The translations under genes were made by a program, and so were the position numbers. Below, one piece after another: positions 7,373 to 14,670 of a DNA stretch of 47,064 bases. The notes under the pieces were generated by a model, which was given only the letters and a program-made list of their open reading frames with translations, was not told where the DNA came from and did no database searches. The DNA is taken from NCBI GenBank assembly GCA_043798375.1, contig JAZDOS010000024.1, forward strand, positions 1-47,064, given 5' to 3'. Position 1 is the first letter of the stretch. Each line of letters starts with the position of its first letter. The DNA comes from JAPLMI01 sp043798375. Lineage in GTDB: Bacteria > Omnitrophota > Gorgyraeia > 2-01-FULL-45-10.

Positions 7373-9049
7373 TTACGCCAGTCCTCCGCCTATCATCTTA
7401 TTAATAGCCTCGCCTGCCGGCACCATTGGGAAGACGTTCTCTTCCCGCTCGATATGAAAATCCATTATCACCGTATTATCCATCGCCAGAGCCTTGTCTA
7501 TGGCCGAGCGCACATCTTCTTTCCTGGTAATGCGCATGCCGAGGGCACCGTAGGCTTCAGCCAATTTCACAAAATCCGGCTCAGCGCCATCGAGACATGT
7601 ATATGAGTACCTTTTGTTATAAAATAGCTCCTGCCACTGCCTCACCATCCCGAGGCAGCCGTTATTCAATATGACGATCTTCACCGGCAATTTATTTACA
7701 ACCGATGTGGCGAGCTCCTGTATATTCATCTGTATGGAACCGTCTCCCGCGATATCAAAGACATGCGCCCCGGGCTTGCCAAGCTGAGCCCCTATAGCGG
7801 CAGGAAAGCCATAACCCATAGTTCCAAGACCGCCGGATGAGAGCATCGTCCTGGGTTTCATGAACTTATAAAACTGCGCGGTCCACATCTGGTTTTGGCC
7901 GACCTCCGTGCAGATTATAGCATCGCCTTTGGTCGCCTCAAATATCTGCTCCAATATGTACTGGGGCCTAAGGACATCATCATCTTTATATTTTAAAGGA
8001 TGCTTCCTCTTCCATTCCGCTATCGCCTTTACCCATTCCTTCGTGTCCGGCTTCTTCAGGGACTTGTTCAGCTCCTTCAGGATCGTCTTCGCGTCGCCAA
8101 CAATCGGGATATCGACATCGACGTTCTTCGACACGCTTGCCGGATCAATATCGATATGGATAACCTTGGCGTACGGCGCAAATGCATCGAGCTTTCCCGT
8201 TACCCTGTCGTCAAATCTGGCGCCCACAGCCACTATCAGGTCGGAGTCCATTATCGCATGATTGGCATACGCGGTGCCATGCATGCCGAGCATACCCAGA
8301 GACAGTTCATGAGTGGCGGGAAACACCCCGAGGCCGAGAAGTGTCATAGTAACAGGGATCTCATTCTTTATCGCAAGCTCCGTAACCTCTTCCGAGGCGT
8401 CGGAAGTGACGGCTCCTCCGCCCACATAAAGTATGGGCTTCTTCGAGTCGGAGATGGCTTTGGCGGCCCTCTTGATCTGGCCGACGTGGCCGGTGTAGGT
8501 CGGATTATATCCGCGTATCGAGACTTTCTCGGGATACTCGAATTCAACCTGCTGCATCTGTATATCGGTCGGTATATCAACGAGCACCGGGCCAGGACGG
8601 CCCGTGGAGGCTATATGGAACGCCTCCCTCATTATCCGCGCCAGATCCTTTACATCCTCAACCAGGTAATTGTGTTTCGTAATGGGCCTGGTTATCCCCG
8701 TGATGTCGGCCTCCTGGAATGCGTCATTGCCTATGAGAAACGATTTTACCTGGCCGGTGATAGCCACCATCGGTATCGAATCCATATAAGCTGTCGCGAT
8801 ACCCGTGACCAGGTTCGTCGCGCCCGGCCCGGAGGTAGCAATACAGACGCCGGTCTTGCCGGTCGCGCGGGCATAGCCGTCCGCAGCGTGCGCGGCGGCC
8901 TGCTCATGACGGACGAGGATAAATTTTATGGGAGCATCGTATAGCTTATCGAAAATGGGCAGTACCTGTCCCCCGGGATAGCCGAACATCACTTCGACCT
9001 TCTCGCGTTTCAAACACTCTATCAGTATCTGCGCCCCTGTCATCTTCAT
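7373..9049 (-). CDS. ilvB: Acetolactate synthase catalytic subunit
   Basis: This thiamine-diphosphate enzyme joins two pyruvates to acetolactate, or pyruvate and 2-oxobutyrate to acetohydroxybutyrate. It is 558 residues long. The catalytic Glu is in VRHEQAAAHAADGYARATG, the FAD/central domain follows, and the ThDP-Mg motif starts GDGSIQMN and ends ILNN, about 30 residues later. Its start codon overlaps the ilvD stop by 4 nt, indicating translational coupling. It pairs with IlvN, encoded just downstream. Confidence 0.96.
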   Translation of the reverse strand: MKMTGAQILIECLKREKVEVMFGYPGGQVLPIFDKLYDAPIKFILVRHEQAAAHAADGYARATGKTGVCIATSGPGATNLVTGIATAYMDSIPMVAITGQVKSFLIGNDAFQEADITGITRPITKHNYLVEDVKDLARIMREAFHIASTGRPGPVLVDIPTDIQMQQVEFEYPEKVSIRGYNPTYTGHVGQIKRAAKAISDSKKPILYVGGGAVTSDASEEVTELAIKNEIPVTMTLLGLGVFPATHELSLGMLGMHGTAYANHAIMDSDLIVAVGARFDDRVTGKLDAFAPYAKVIHIDIDPASVSKNVDVDIPIVGDAKTILKELNKSLKKPDTKEWVKAIAEWKRKHPLKYKDDDVLRPQYILEQIFEATKGDAIICTEVGQNQMWTAQFYKFMKPRTMLSSGGLGTMGYGFPAAIGAQLGKPGAHVFDIAGDGSIQMNIQELATSVVNKLPVKIVILNNGCLGMVRQWQELFYNKRYSYTCLDGAEPDFVKLAEAYGALGMRITRKEDVRSAIDKALAMDNTVIMDFHIEREENVFPMVPAGEAINKMIGGGLA

Positions 9050-10701
9050 GCTTTTAAAACCGCTCCTTCGGATGCGGAGCCGACCGCTTTAGCATAACGC
9101 GCCAGGTACCCCTCGCGCTCTTTCGGCTCCGGCGGACGCCATTTCGCAAGACGAGCCTTTATCTCTGATCCGCCGATACTCAGCTCTATCTTCCTGGCCG
9201 GGATATCTATGATTATCTCGTCACCCTCCTGAACGATAGCTATGGCCCCGCCTTCCTGGGCCTCGGGCGATAGATGTCCTATACACGGCCCCTGAGTCCC
9301 ACCGGAGAACCTGCCGTCCGTAATAAGCGCGACGTCATCAGCCAGTCCCATGCCGACAATGGCCGCGGTGGGAGAGAGCATCTCCCTCATCCCGGGGCCG
9401 CCCTTCGGGCCCTCATAACGGATCACGACACAATCGCCGCTCTTTATCTTACCGGCCATTATGGCCTGCATCGCCGTCTCTTCCGAATCGAATACGCGGG
9501 CACGCCCCTTAAATTTCATCATCGCATCGGAAACCGCGGTCTGCTTTACGACGGCGCCTTCCGGAGCAAGATTGCCTTTCAATACCGCGATACCGCCCTC
9601 TTTGTGATAAGCTCCTTTGTAGTCGCGTATCACGTCCTCATCGAGTATCTGCGCCTCATTGGCAATTTGGCTTATCAGTTTGCCGCTCGCAGTCATGACA
9701 TCGTTCAATTGGTTCTTCATGCGCTTCATGATGGCCGGAATACCGCCGGCCGACTCCAGATCCTCCATGAAATGCTCGCCACCCGGCAATATGTTCGTTA
9801 TATGCGGCGTAGACCTTGATATCTTATCAAACATATCGAGAGTGATCTCCATGCCAAACTCTTTTGCAATGGCGATTATATGCAGGACCGTATTTGTCGA
9901 GCCGCCCAGCGCCATATCCACCTTGATCGCGTTCTCAAATGCCTCGCGGCGGCAGATCGTCCTAGGAAGGATGTTGCGCCTCACAAGGCCCACGATCTTT
10001 TCGCCGGACTCCTGCGCGATCCTGTCCTTCTTTGCCGACACGGCAAGTGCGGTCGCGCATCCCGGAACGCTCATGCCAAGCGCCTCGGTCACGCATGCCA
10101 TCGAATTTGCCGTATATAGGCCCTGACAGGCGCCTGCTCCCGGGCACGCGCACATCTCAAGGGCCGCAAGATCATCCTGCGATATCTCGCCTTTTTTACA
10201 TCTTCCCACGGCCTCAAACGTATCTTTTACCAGCGATAACCTCTTCCCCTTCAGATTGCCGCTCATCATGGGCCCGGCGGTTACGACTATGGACGGCACG
10301 TTGAGTCGTCCGACAGCCATTAACATACCCGGCGTTATCTTGTCACAATTGGTCAGGCAGACGAGCCCGTCAAGGCAATGAGCTTTCATTACGCACTCTA
10401 TCATGTCGGCTATCAGCTCGCGCGATGCCAGAGAATACCGCATTCCCGCATGTCCCATCGCTATGCCATCGCATATTCCCGGCACGCCAAAGAAGAACGG
10501 AACTCCCCCTCCCATCGCTATGCCCCGCTCTATGAAGCGCTCCAATCTGGGCATATGGATATGGCCGGGGATCAGGTCAGTCCTGGAAGTAACAACGCCT
10601 ACAAAGGGCTTGGCAATGTCTTCTTTCGATATGCCTGTGGCGTACAAAAGGCTCCTGGCGCCTGCCCTTTCGATACCTTTTTTAACCTTATCACTCCGCA
10701 T
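9046..10701 (-). CDS. ilvD: Dihydroxy-acid dehydratase
   Basis: IlvD dehydrates 2,3-dihydroxyisovalerate to 2-oxoisovalerate with an iron-sulfur cluster. Its 551 residues are standard. Cluster and metal motifs are visible in LTNCDKITPGML and CPGAGACQGLYTANSM, and later in GGRFSGGTQGPCIGH-type sequence near residue 465. It is the first gene of the branched-chain operon. The Shine-Dalgarno AGGGGG precedes the ATG, and a consensus promoter lies only about 30-60 nt upstream, so there is no room for an attenuator leader peptide before it. Confidence 0.96.
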   Translation of the reverse strand: MRSDKVKKGIERAGARSLLYATGISKEDIAKPFVGVVTSRTDLIPGHIHMPRLERFIERGIAMGGGVPFFFGVPGICDGIAMGHAGMRYSLASRELIADMIECVMKAHCLDGLVCLTNCDKITPGMLMAVGRLNVPSIVVTAGPMMSGNLKGKRLSLVKDTFEAVGRCKKGEISQDDLAALEMCACPGAGACQGLYTANSMACVTEALGMSVPGCATALAVSAKKDRIAQESGEKIVGLVRRNILPRTICRREAFENAIKVDMALGGSTNTVLHIIAIAKEFGMEITLDMFDKISRSTPHITNILPGGEHFMEDLESAGGIPAIMKRMKNQLNDVMTASGKLISQIANEAQILDEDVIRDYKGAYHKEGGIAVLKGNLAPEGAVVKQTAVSDAMMKFKGRARVFDSEETAMQAIMAGKIKSGDCVVIRYEGPKGGPGMREMLSPTAAIVGMGLADDVALITDGRFSGGTQGPCIGHLSPEAQEGGAIAIVQEGDEIIIDIPARKIELSIGGSEIKARLAKWRPPEPKEREGYLARYAKAVGSASEGAVLKA

Positions 10702-10733
10702 AAAACCCCCTATTATTGAATATAGTAGGCTAA

Positions 10734-10763
10734 ATTATATAATACAAGGGCATATATTGTCAA
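10734..10763 (-). promoter_or_regulatory. Consensus sigma-70 promoter of the ilv-leu operon
   Basis: On the minus strand the -35 box is TTGACA (10763-10758) and the -10 box is TATAAT (10739-10734), both perfect, with an 18-nt spacer. Transcription would begin near 10727, leaving a leader of only about 26 nt before ilvD. Confidence 0.85.
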
Positions 10764-10853
10764 ATGATTACCTCCTGCATGTCAAGCTAAAATAGAGATG
10801 TCGTAAACGGAGGTGTCAGTTTAGGGAGCTTTGGTTAACAAGGGGGGATAACC

Positions 10854-12044
10854 TCATCCATTGAGCAGCCCAGCAAGAAATAACGGCCGTCGTATACCAG
10901 TTATATCATACCCATCGGCAAAGATAATTTTTGTCTTAACATCCATGCCCTTGAACTGGCTTCTTCCTTTGCCTTTGCCGCCAATTTCAAAAACGATGTC
11001 CTGTAAATCACGAATAAAATAATCCGGCGTTTTTTGGCCGCGCATGGATTTAAGATAAAAAACTTCTTTGCCTAAAGCTTTAAGCGCTCCTACAAAAAAA
11101 TCCTCCCGAAGGCCGCCGATGGCCTCATCGAGCGGCTTATACAGAAGACGGTACGGCAAGGCCATGACAACCTTCGGCTCCTTCATCACATTGCTCCCCG
11201 TCGGAAAGACCCGATGTAAAACAAAAGCTCTTTCCAAAAGCGTAATATATTGCTCTGCCTTATACTTCGTAATATGAACATTCTTCGCCGCCGAGGAATA
11301 GTTAATCCCATCCACCCCGGCAAGCCCTATAAAACGAATAAGCTGCTCTATTCTTTCCAATTCATCGGTCATAAGCCTCGCTATATGAGGTATGTCTTTA
11401 CGTATAATCGTTTTAAGAATGTTCTCTAAAAGCATCAGAGGCTGCGGCTCCCGTAAAGCGAATGGCATAAGGCCGCCCTGAATATACGATGAAAAATGTT
11501 CTCCCGCTCTCAAAACGTCCGGAGGAACCTTTTTCTCCACAATATTCCGGAGAGTTAAGGGGTCAAATTCCTGCCCATACTTAAACCGCGCATACTCCCG
11601 CAATGAAAAAGGATAAAGAGTCTTGAGCAGGACACGCCGCGATAAATCATAACCAGATTCATACATTCCCAGCGCCGTGGAACTGGTGAAGATCACTCTG
11701 ACATCGAGAATATCATAGATTTTCTTGATGTCAGCCTCAAATCGGTGATAAACATGCACCTCGTCTAACAGAAACAACCTGATCTGCATCGTTTCGTGTA
11801 AGGTCTTGACGAGATCGAAAAGATCGCCATCCATAGCATCCAGGGATATATAGAAAGACCCTTCATTTGCCAGGGCCAATTGTTTAAGTATGATCGTCTT
11901 TCCCGCGCCGCGCGGCCCAACAATCCCAATAAAATGAGCCCCAGAATCCCGGGTAATGTCATCGTAGAGCGCACGTTTTTTATCGTATCGCCGGCTATCT
12001 TCTTTGGCCACGCGGTCAAATTCAATCAGTTGATTGATATTCAT
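10854..12044 (-). CDS. AAA ATPase, AAA_14/DUF4143 type (ATPase 1)
   Basis: This 396-residue predicted ATPase has Walker A GPRGAGKT near residue 42 and Walker B LFLLDEVH near 95. VIFTSST stands in the sensor position. A winged-helix-like region (about 240-270) follows. The C-terminal DUF4143 nuclease-like fold ends with a PDDEXK-like trace: an Asp in KTPDYFIRD, then VFEIGGKGKG. Family members are ATPases of unknown cellular role that spread singly between genomes. It has its own promoter and sits downstream of the ilvD promoter region. Two other members of the superfamily are within 5 kb. Specific function unknown. Confidence 0.88.
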   Translation of the reverse strand: MNINQLIEFDRVAKEDSRRYDKKRALYDDITRDSGAHFIGIVGPRGAGKTIILKQLALANEGSFYISLDAMDGDLFDLVKTLHETMQIRLFLLDEVHVYHRFEADIKKIYDILDVRVIFTSSTALGMYESGYDLSRRVLLKTLYPFSLREYARFKYGQEFDPLTLRNIVEKKVPPDVLRAGEHFSSYIQGGLMPFALREPQPLMLLENILKTIIRKDIPHIARLMTDELERIEQLIRFIGLAGVDGINYSSAAKNVHITKYKAEQYITLLERAFVLHRVFPTGSNVMKEPKVVMALPYRLLYKPLDEAIGGLREDFFVGALKALGKEVFYLKSMRGQKTPDYFIRDLQDIVFEIGGKGKGRSQFKGMDVKTKIIFADGYDITGIRRPLFLAGLLNG

Positions 12045-12070
12045 CTTATCCTTTACGCTTTACTACTATA

Positions 12071-12098
12071 AGTATACCACAAATATACATTCTATCAA
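12071..12098 (-). promoter_or_regulatory. Promoter of ATPase 1
   Basis: TTGATA (12098-12093), a 16-nt spacer and TATACT (12076-12071) on the minus strand lie about 30 nt upstream of the ATG at 12044, which has the Shine-Dalgarno AAGGAT. Confidence 0.65.
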
Positions 12099-12147
12099 AT
12101 TGTTTTACGTAATGCTTATCATTTCATTCCTCGTCAAACCAAAGGGT

Positions 12148-12246
12148 CTAATTGGGTTTTGCTATATCGGCATAGGAGATAAACAGATCGCATAAGTGCG
12201 AACCTATGAACCCCGCGCCGCCTGTTATGAGTGTTGTTTTTTTCAT
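12148..12246 (-). pseudogene. N-terminal fragment of an extended-SDR sugar epimerase (fragment 1)
   Basis: A 32-codon frame begins three bases after the ATPase 2 stop. It reads MKKTTLITGGAGFIGSHL followed by CDLFISYADIAKPN and a stop. The TGGAGFIGS Rossmann glycine motif is the start of NAD-dependent sugar epimerases and dehydratases such as the intact one at 16093-17043. Nothing after the first helix survives. It is therefore a broken remnant, not a functional small gene, and a very similar remnant lies at 14518-14619. Confidence 0.85.
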
Positions 12247-12249
12247 ATG

Positions 12250-13569
12250 TTATCTCGAAGTAAGCGCCCATTCGTAAAAAGGCTCTACCGAAATATCGAG
12301 GCCCTGTTCCGATATTTGCCTCTTATCGCCTTCCGCGACTATTATCTTTGATGACTTTAACTTAAAATATTTCATCCCTTCGACAAGCCCCCTGACTTCA
12401 CGTAAACGTGTTTCTTTGTTTTCAAGGCTGCAGCATACATTATATAATTCCCTTACCTTGAGCCCTTCCTTCCGGATAAAATCCACCTCATTCTTTTCGG
12501 AGAAATAATATATTTCGCCCGGGGAGCTTCTCAGCTGCTGGTAAACCGCGTTCTCCAACAACTTGCCTTTGTCTTCGGAGAATTTAAAGGCGGCCGCGTT
12601 ATGCATACCGTTATCCACAAAATAGACTTTTCGGCCGGTCTGCATCTGGTTCTTAAGCGAGTATGAAAAACGGGGCAGAAAATAGACCATGAACGCGTCT
12701 TCAAGATAACGGGAAAACCTTTGCACGGAATCCAGGGATAAGGCGAAATCCGCCACCTTTTTGACTTTATTGAAACTGTAGCCGCGGGTAAAATTGGCGC
12801 TGTAAAACAAGGCCAGATTCTTTAATTTAGCCGCGTCCTTCACCTTGTGCCTGTCTACCACATCCTTGGTGAGAATGTCGTTAAAATACTGCGCGAGAAG
12901 CTCTTTTCTCATCAACTCATCTTTTGTAAGCACAACTTTTGGAAAGCCTCCTATCTTCAAATATTCCGAGGCCAGGCTTACCAATTTATTCTTATTCTCA
13001 AGCCGCCACATGCGGTTATCTTCTACGTTTACGCCGTTGAATTTCAGGAACTCTTCAAGGTCGAGCGGAGCGACCGCAAGCTGAAGATGCCTGCCGGTAA
13101 GCACGGTGGCGAATTCCGGAGAAAGAATGTCGGCGTTGGAGCCCGTCGCAAATATTTTTACATTCTCCTTGCGGTCATACTTTGATCTCACCCAATGCTC
13201 CCAGCCTTTTACCTTTTGCACTTCATCCAAAACCAGATAGACTCTGCCCTTAGGCTTAAGATAATCAAGATACGCCTGCCATATTTCATCCAACAGGCCA
13301 ATATTCAAAGAATTATAAAACCCCGCGTCTTCAAAATTTACATAAAGCGTATTCTCCCTCGGAACCTTATTTCCGCATAATTCCGATAAAACCTGGAGCA
13401 GGATAGTGCTCTTTCCGCAGCGCCTGACCCCTGTCAAAACCACCACTTCATCGATAGATAAGAACTTCTTTATGCGCTTCAGGTAACTATGCCGGGGGAT
13501 ACCGGTATCGATAGCCTTTTGCCAGAGGTTCCATAAGAGCAGGGTTTCTATTATGCGCTCGCGGTTCAT
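12250..13569 (-). CDS. AAA ATPase, AAA_14/DUF4143 type (ATPase 2)
   Basis: This 439-residue predicted ATPase has Walker A GVRRCGKST near residue 47, Walker B VYLVLDEVQK near 110 and sensor FATGSNADIL. The LTGRHLQLAVAPLDLEEFL segment is typical of the family, and the C-terminal DUF4143 domain holds ENAVYQQLR and NEVDFIRKEG. Its closest sequence style is the archaeal-type branch, and it is distinct from ATPases 1 and 3. It is a single transcription unit with its own strong promoter overlapped by a perfect 15-bp palindrome. The cellular role of these proteins is not established. Confidence 0.88.
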   Translation of the reverse strand: MNRERIIETLLLWNLWQKAIDTGIPRHSYLKRIKKFLSIDEVVVLTGVRRCGKSTILLQVLSELCGNKVPRENTLYVNFEDAGFYNSLNIGLLDEIWQAYLDYLKPKGRVYLVLDEVQKVKGWEHWVRSKYDRKENVKIFATGSNADILSPEFATVLTGRHLQLAVAPLDLEEFLKFNGVNVEDNRMWRLENKNKLVSLASEYLKIGGFPKVVLTKDELMRKELLAQYFNDILTKDVVDRHKVKDAAKLKNLALFYSANFTRGYSFNKVKKVADFALSLDSVQRFSRYLEDAFMVYFLPRFSYSLKNQMQTGRKVYFVDNGMHNAAAFKFSEDKGKLLENAVYQQLRSSPGEIYYFSEKNEVDFIRKEGLKVRELYNVCCSLENKETRLREVRGLVEGMKYFKLKSSKIIVAEGDKRQISEQGLDISVEPFYEWALTSR

Positions 13570-13578
13570 AACATCTCC

Positions 13579-13637
13579 CTATTATTGTCCGATGTATCGG
13601 ACAATAATAGTATATCTCATACGATAGACTTTGTCAA
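13579..13637 (-). promoter_or_regulatory. Promoter with perfect operator palindrome, ATPase 2
   Basis: On the minus strand TTGACA (13637-13632), a 17-nt spacer and TATACT (13614-13609) form a near-consensus promoter. Immediately after it, 13579-13610 is a perfect palindrome: arms CTATTATTGTCCGAT and ATCGGACAATAATAG with a 2-nt centre. It overlaps the last two bases of the -10 box and the expected start of transcription, 10 nt before the gene. It could be a repressor operator, or an mRNA hairpin that covers the ribosome-binding site. Confidence 0.8.
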
Positions 13638-13652
13638 TACATGAATAAGGCG

Positions 13653-13777
13653 CGATATTACGCGATACAGAACACCGCATACAACGGAACAGACGACTTT
13701 AAAGTCAATAGCCCTACATCCCCCATGTACAGCTTAAAACTCGAAAAATCCTGATAGGCCGCCGGAGGCATATACCC
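13653..13777 (-). pseudogene. Deleted second copy of the ATPase 3 C-terminus
   Basis: Two blocks match ATPase 3 almost exactly: 13653-13694 equals 14666-14707, and 13695-13777 equals 15011-15093 with one mismatch. The 303 bases between them in ATPase 3 are missing, and the junction falls on a shared GAC. The remnant thus keeps part of the pre-DUF4143 region fused to the last codons and stop of the gene. Its upstream end is joined to the 3' end of the small gene at 13782-13931. Confidence 0.9.
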
Positions 13778-13781
13778 ACAG

Positions 13782-13931
13782 CTACAGGCAGCCGGGGGAT
13801 ATTTTAGTTACTTTTCCATTTTGCCACACAGAAAGAGGGCGGCCTGTTTCCTTGTGTCGCTCGACTACTTGCCGCACGGCTTTTTTCAGCGCCGCTTCGG
13901 CTTTATCCTGTAAAGACATTCTTTTTTTCAT
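13782..13931 (-). CDS. Small antitoxin-like partner of the zeta-like kinase, 3' end probably replaced
   Basis: This 49-codon gene starts three bases after the kinase stop. It reads MKKRMSLQDKAEAALKKAVR, then a segment with HKETGRPLSVWQNGKV. Small proteins of this type, with a basic helix followed by a GRPLxVWxxGKV strand, are commonly encoded beside zeta-like P-loop kinases. The last residues, KISPGCL, run into the junction with the ATPase 3 remnant, so the natural C-terminus has probably been lost in the rearrangement. Assignment as an antitoxin rests on family context, not on a known motif. Confidence 0.65.
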   Translation of the reverse strand: MKKRMSLQDKAEAALKKAVRQVVERHKETGRPLSVWQNGKVTKISPGCL

Positions 13932-13934
13932 ATA

Positions 13935-14510
13935 TTATCTTGCTCCTTTCTTAATAATCTCGAGCAGATCATTATTTGTAACTTCGGTATGCCCATTTTT
14001 CCTCTTGGCAATCAAAACAGGCTTTGTTTTAGAATTATCAAATAACATCCATGAATCAACTAACGGTTCATACAAGTTGAAGAAATTATATATACCACGG
14101 ACAAAACGTCTCCGGACGTCTTCTGCTGGAACATTATGCCCGCCCTCAGCAACTCTCTCCTTAATACGCGCTATCGCTAGTTCCGGGCTGGTAATCCATA
14201 AAAAGAAAAGATGCAGCCCGTAATCCTTTGTTTTTAATTCTTTAAGTAAGCTCGTATATGATTTACCGGATAATGTTGTTTCAAAAGCAAAATCGACATC
14301 CCGCCTGGCAAACTCATGGATTTGCTGCAATACGAGCTTGCCTGCTTTAATGACGGCGGCGCGAGGTTCAAACGGAGCCAGGCCCAGGGCGATGAGGTCG
14401 GCATTCACAAAGTTTTGACAATTAACATAATCCGGCAGAAATTCCTTTGCGAACGTTGTCTTGCCCGACCCATTGGGGCCTGCGATTATATATACATTTC
14501 GCCTTGCCAT
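13935..14510 (-). CDS. Zeta-toxin-like P-loop kinase
   Basis: This 191-residue AAA_33/zeta-type kinase has Walker A GPNGSGKTTFAKEF at residues 10-23. NADLIALGLAP is the substrate/metal Asp region, FETTLSGKSY lies near 76, and ERVAEGGHNVPAEDVRRRF is the arginine-bearing lid typical of this group. Zeta toxins phosphorylate UDP-GlcNAc and poison wall synthesis. Many chromosomal relatives have not been tested, and whether this one is toxic is unknown. It is followed, three bases later, by its small presumed partner. It sits between ATPase 3 and the ATPase remnant in the island. Confidence 0.82.
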   Translation of the reverse strand: MARRNVYIIAGPNGSGKTTFAKEFLPDYVNCQNFVNADLIALGLAPFEPRAAVIKAGKLVLQQIHEFARRDVDFAFETTLSGKSYTSLLKELKTKDYGLHLFFLWITSPELAIARIKERVAEGGHNVPAEDVRRRFVRGIYNFFNLYEPLVDSWMLFDNSKTKPVLIAKRKNGHTEVTNNDLLEIIKKGAR

Positions 14511-14517
14511 GTTACAG

Positions 14518-14619
14518 ATTAAACTCCATCGGGTTACTAATAATCTTTGTCAGAAAAAGCTCTCAAAGATGCGATCCGGAAAATTCTGCGCCGCCTGTTA
14601 TGAGAACTGTTTTTCGCAT
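14518..14619 (-). pseudogene. N-terminal fragment of an extended-SDR sugar epimerase (fragment 2)
   Basis: The frame reads MRKTVLITGGAEFSGSHL, then TGA, then ELFLTKII. The TGA stands where fragment 1 has Cys (GSHLCDLF), so a Cys codon has become a stop. The glycine motif has also decayed, from GAGFIGS to GAEFSGS. It lies 51 nt after the ATPase 3 stop, just as fragment 1 lies after ATPase 2. Confidence 0.8.
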
Positions 14620-14670
14620 AAAATACCCTGCTTTGCAATTCTGGCTCCGACCAATTTATCCATTACGATA

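Noticed and set aside
8000..8944. 314-codon plus-strand frame opposite ilvB
   Set aside because: It is fully inside a clear acetolactate synthase gene, has low-complexity, Arg/His-rich composition and no family features.
10784..10850. Sequence resembling an insertion-sequence end (TGACACCTCC... region)
   Set aside because: No second inverted end, no transposase and no target duplication could be found in the window.
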